A DNA stretch of 6,238 nucleotides from Pseudomonadota bacterium. Its GTDB lineage: Bacteria; Desulfobacterota; Syntrophia; Syntrophales; JADFWA01. This document shows positions 5,790-6,238 of the stretch, piece by piece. A program made the position numbers and the translations under genes. The stretch is from positions 1 to 6,238 of the forward strand of contig JAUWQS010000103.1 in assembly GCA_030610915.1 (NCBI GenBank). The letters run 5' to 3'. Below the pieces are notes generated by a model. That model was not told the DNA's origin. It saw only the letters and a program-made list of their open reading frames with translations, and made no database searches. Every line of letters starts with the position of its first letter. Within the stretch, counting starts at the first letter, position 1.

Positions 5790-6138
5790 CAGAGTGGCCG
5801 ATCTGTTAAGAACAGAGATTTCAGATATCCTGTTGAAACGGGTGAGAGATCCCAGGATTAAAAATGTGACCATCACCGGTGTGAAAGTGACCGAAGATCT
5901 TCGCTCGGCAAAGGTTTTTTTTTCCCAGTTGGGGTGTGATGCCTGTAGCGAAGAGGCCCTGATTGGTGTTCGGAAGGCCACCGGTTTTTTGAAGAGAGAG
6001 CTTGGAAGGAGATTGCGGCTTCGCTATATGCCCGCAATAAACTTTGTTTATGACAAATCGTTTGAATACGGGAGTAGAATAGACGCTCTGTTGGAAAAGG
6101 TAAAGAAAGATAATTCTGAGGTCAAAGGTCAGGATTAA
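5770..6138 (+). CDS. rbfA: 30S ribosome-binding factor RbfA
   Basis: Cytosolic KH-fold protein that binds the 30S subunit near the 5' region of 16S rRNA and helps its late maturation, including cold adaptation in E. coli. The 122 residues are typical. Visible family features: MEFKRADRVADLLRTEIS (compare E. coli EFGRPQRVAQEM), ILLKRVRDPRI, VTITGVKVTEDLRSAKVFFS, the helix GFLKRELGRRLRLRYMP and INFVYDKSFEYGSRIDALL. ATG 5770 is chosen because GGTGA (5760-5764) lies five bases upstream and the family alignment begins here. ATG 5767 is adjacent. TTG 5749, with AAGGA (5739-5743) five bases upstream, would add seven residues and cannot be excluded. The gene begins inside the end of the DUF503 gene. 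Its last codons (VKGQD) and its stop lie within a repeated AGGTCA stretch, so the C-terminal tail may be shaped by the repeat. Confidence 0.96.
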   Translation: MEFKRADRVADLLRTEISDILLKRVRDPRIKNVTITGVKVTEDLRSAKVFFSQLGCDACSEEALIGVRKATGFLKRELGRRLRLRYMPAINFVYDKSFEYGSRIDALLEKVKKDNSEVKGQD

Positions 6139-6193
6139 AAGGTCAAAGTGGGTGGCATGGACAAACTTGTTTGTCCGTGAAAGGTCAAGATTA
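6119..6193. repeat. AGGTCA repeats flanking a perfect hairpin at the rbfA 3' end
   Basis: AGGTCA occurs at 6119, 6126, 6140 and 6182. A longer direct repeat, AAAGGTCAGGATTA (6124-6137) and AAAGGTCAAGATTA (6180-6193), matches at 13 of 14 positions and flanks a palindrome. In the palindrome GGACAAAC (6159-6166) and GTTTGTCC (6169-6176) pair perfectly, extendable to 11 bp with CAT/GTG (one wobble). No T run follows the hairpin, so it is not a standard intrinsic terminator, though it could protect the mRNA 3' end. The first repeat copy covers the rbfA stop codon. Confidence 0.6.
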
Positions 6194-6199
6194 GAAAAC

Positions 6200-6235
6200 G
6201 ATTAACCCTGAACGGTGAACTCTAAACCTGTGAAC
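6200..6235. repeat. Heptamer array on the opposite strand at the window end
   Basis: Units GATTAAC, CCTGAAC, GGTGAAC and TCTAAAC (6200-6227) follow in strict 7-base register, then an 8-base unit CTGTGAAC (6228-6235). Read on the minus strand these are GTTCACC/GTTCAGG-type units, the same kind as the TTCACTG array at 405-460. The array may continue beyond the window. Confidence 0.6.
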
Positions 6236-6238
6236 GCT

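Noticed and set aside
6156..6179. Hairpin after rbfA as an intrinsic terminator
   Set aside because: The stem is good, but the following bases are GAAAGGTC with no T run, and the stem is AT-rich in the middle.
6157..6180. 7-codon open frame (MDKLVCP) after GGGTGG downstream of rbfA
   Set aside because: It is formed by the palindrome itself; too short and without context to count as a gene.

Overview
The window is a conserved bacterial chromosomal locus: the end of a histidine-biosynthesis gene, one tRNA gene, then the translation/transcription-factor cluster rimP - nusA - infB - DUF503 (ylxP-like) - rbfA, all on the + strand. Gene content and order, protein style and the kind of intergenic repeats suggest an anaerobic Desulfobacterota (former Deltaproteobacteria) or a near relative. 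That is an inference from gene order and general resemblance, not a taxonomic proof.

Layout. 2-379: 3' end of hisD, cut by the window edge. 405-460: perfect-period tandem array of a 7-bp unit (TTCACTG-like) that also seems to supply the -35 box of the next gene. 480-554: tRNA-Gly with anticodon CCC and an encoded CCA. 623-646: strong intrinsic terminator. 738-1223: rimP, with a GTG start and a leader able to fold over its ribosome binding site. 1224-1630: 407-bp gap with no gene, holding two separate MITE-like inverted-repeat elements. The second is bracketed by a 9-bp direct repeat that is a copy of the nusA Shine-Dalgarno sequence. 1631-2890: nusA. 2921-5338: infB. 5376-5789: DUF503/YlxP-family gene. 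5770-6138: rbfA, overlapping the previous gene. 6139-6238: no gene seen; AGGTCA repeats, a perfect hairpin and another 7-bp-period array.

How the genes work together. RimP and RbfA are 30S maturation factors. IF2 delivers initiator tRNA and joins the subunits. NusA controls pausing, termination and antitermination, including on rRNA operons. The DUF503 protein is a small partner of unknown role, commonly found between infB and rbfA. nusA to rbfA are spaced like one operon (30 bp, 37 bp, then an overlap). The rimP-nusA junction is unusually wide because of the inserted repeats. The small ylxR and ylxQ genes found between nusA and infB in many bacteria are absent.

The genes themselves are ordinary and well conserved. 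I see no undescribed multi-gene system. The points worth a second look are the duplicated Shine-Dalgarno element, the nested palindromic element, the heptamer arrays, a likely internal start in infB and the possible rimP leader switch.
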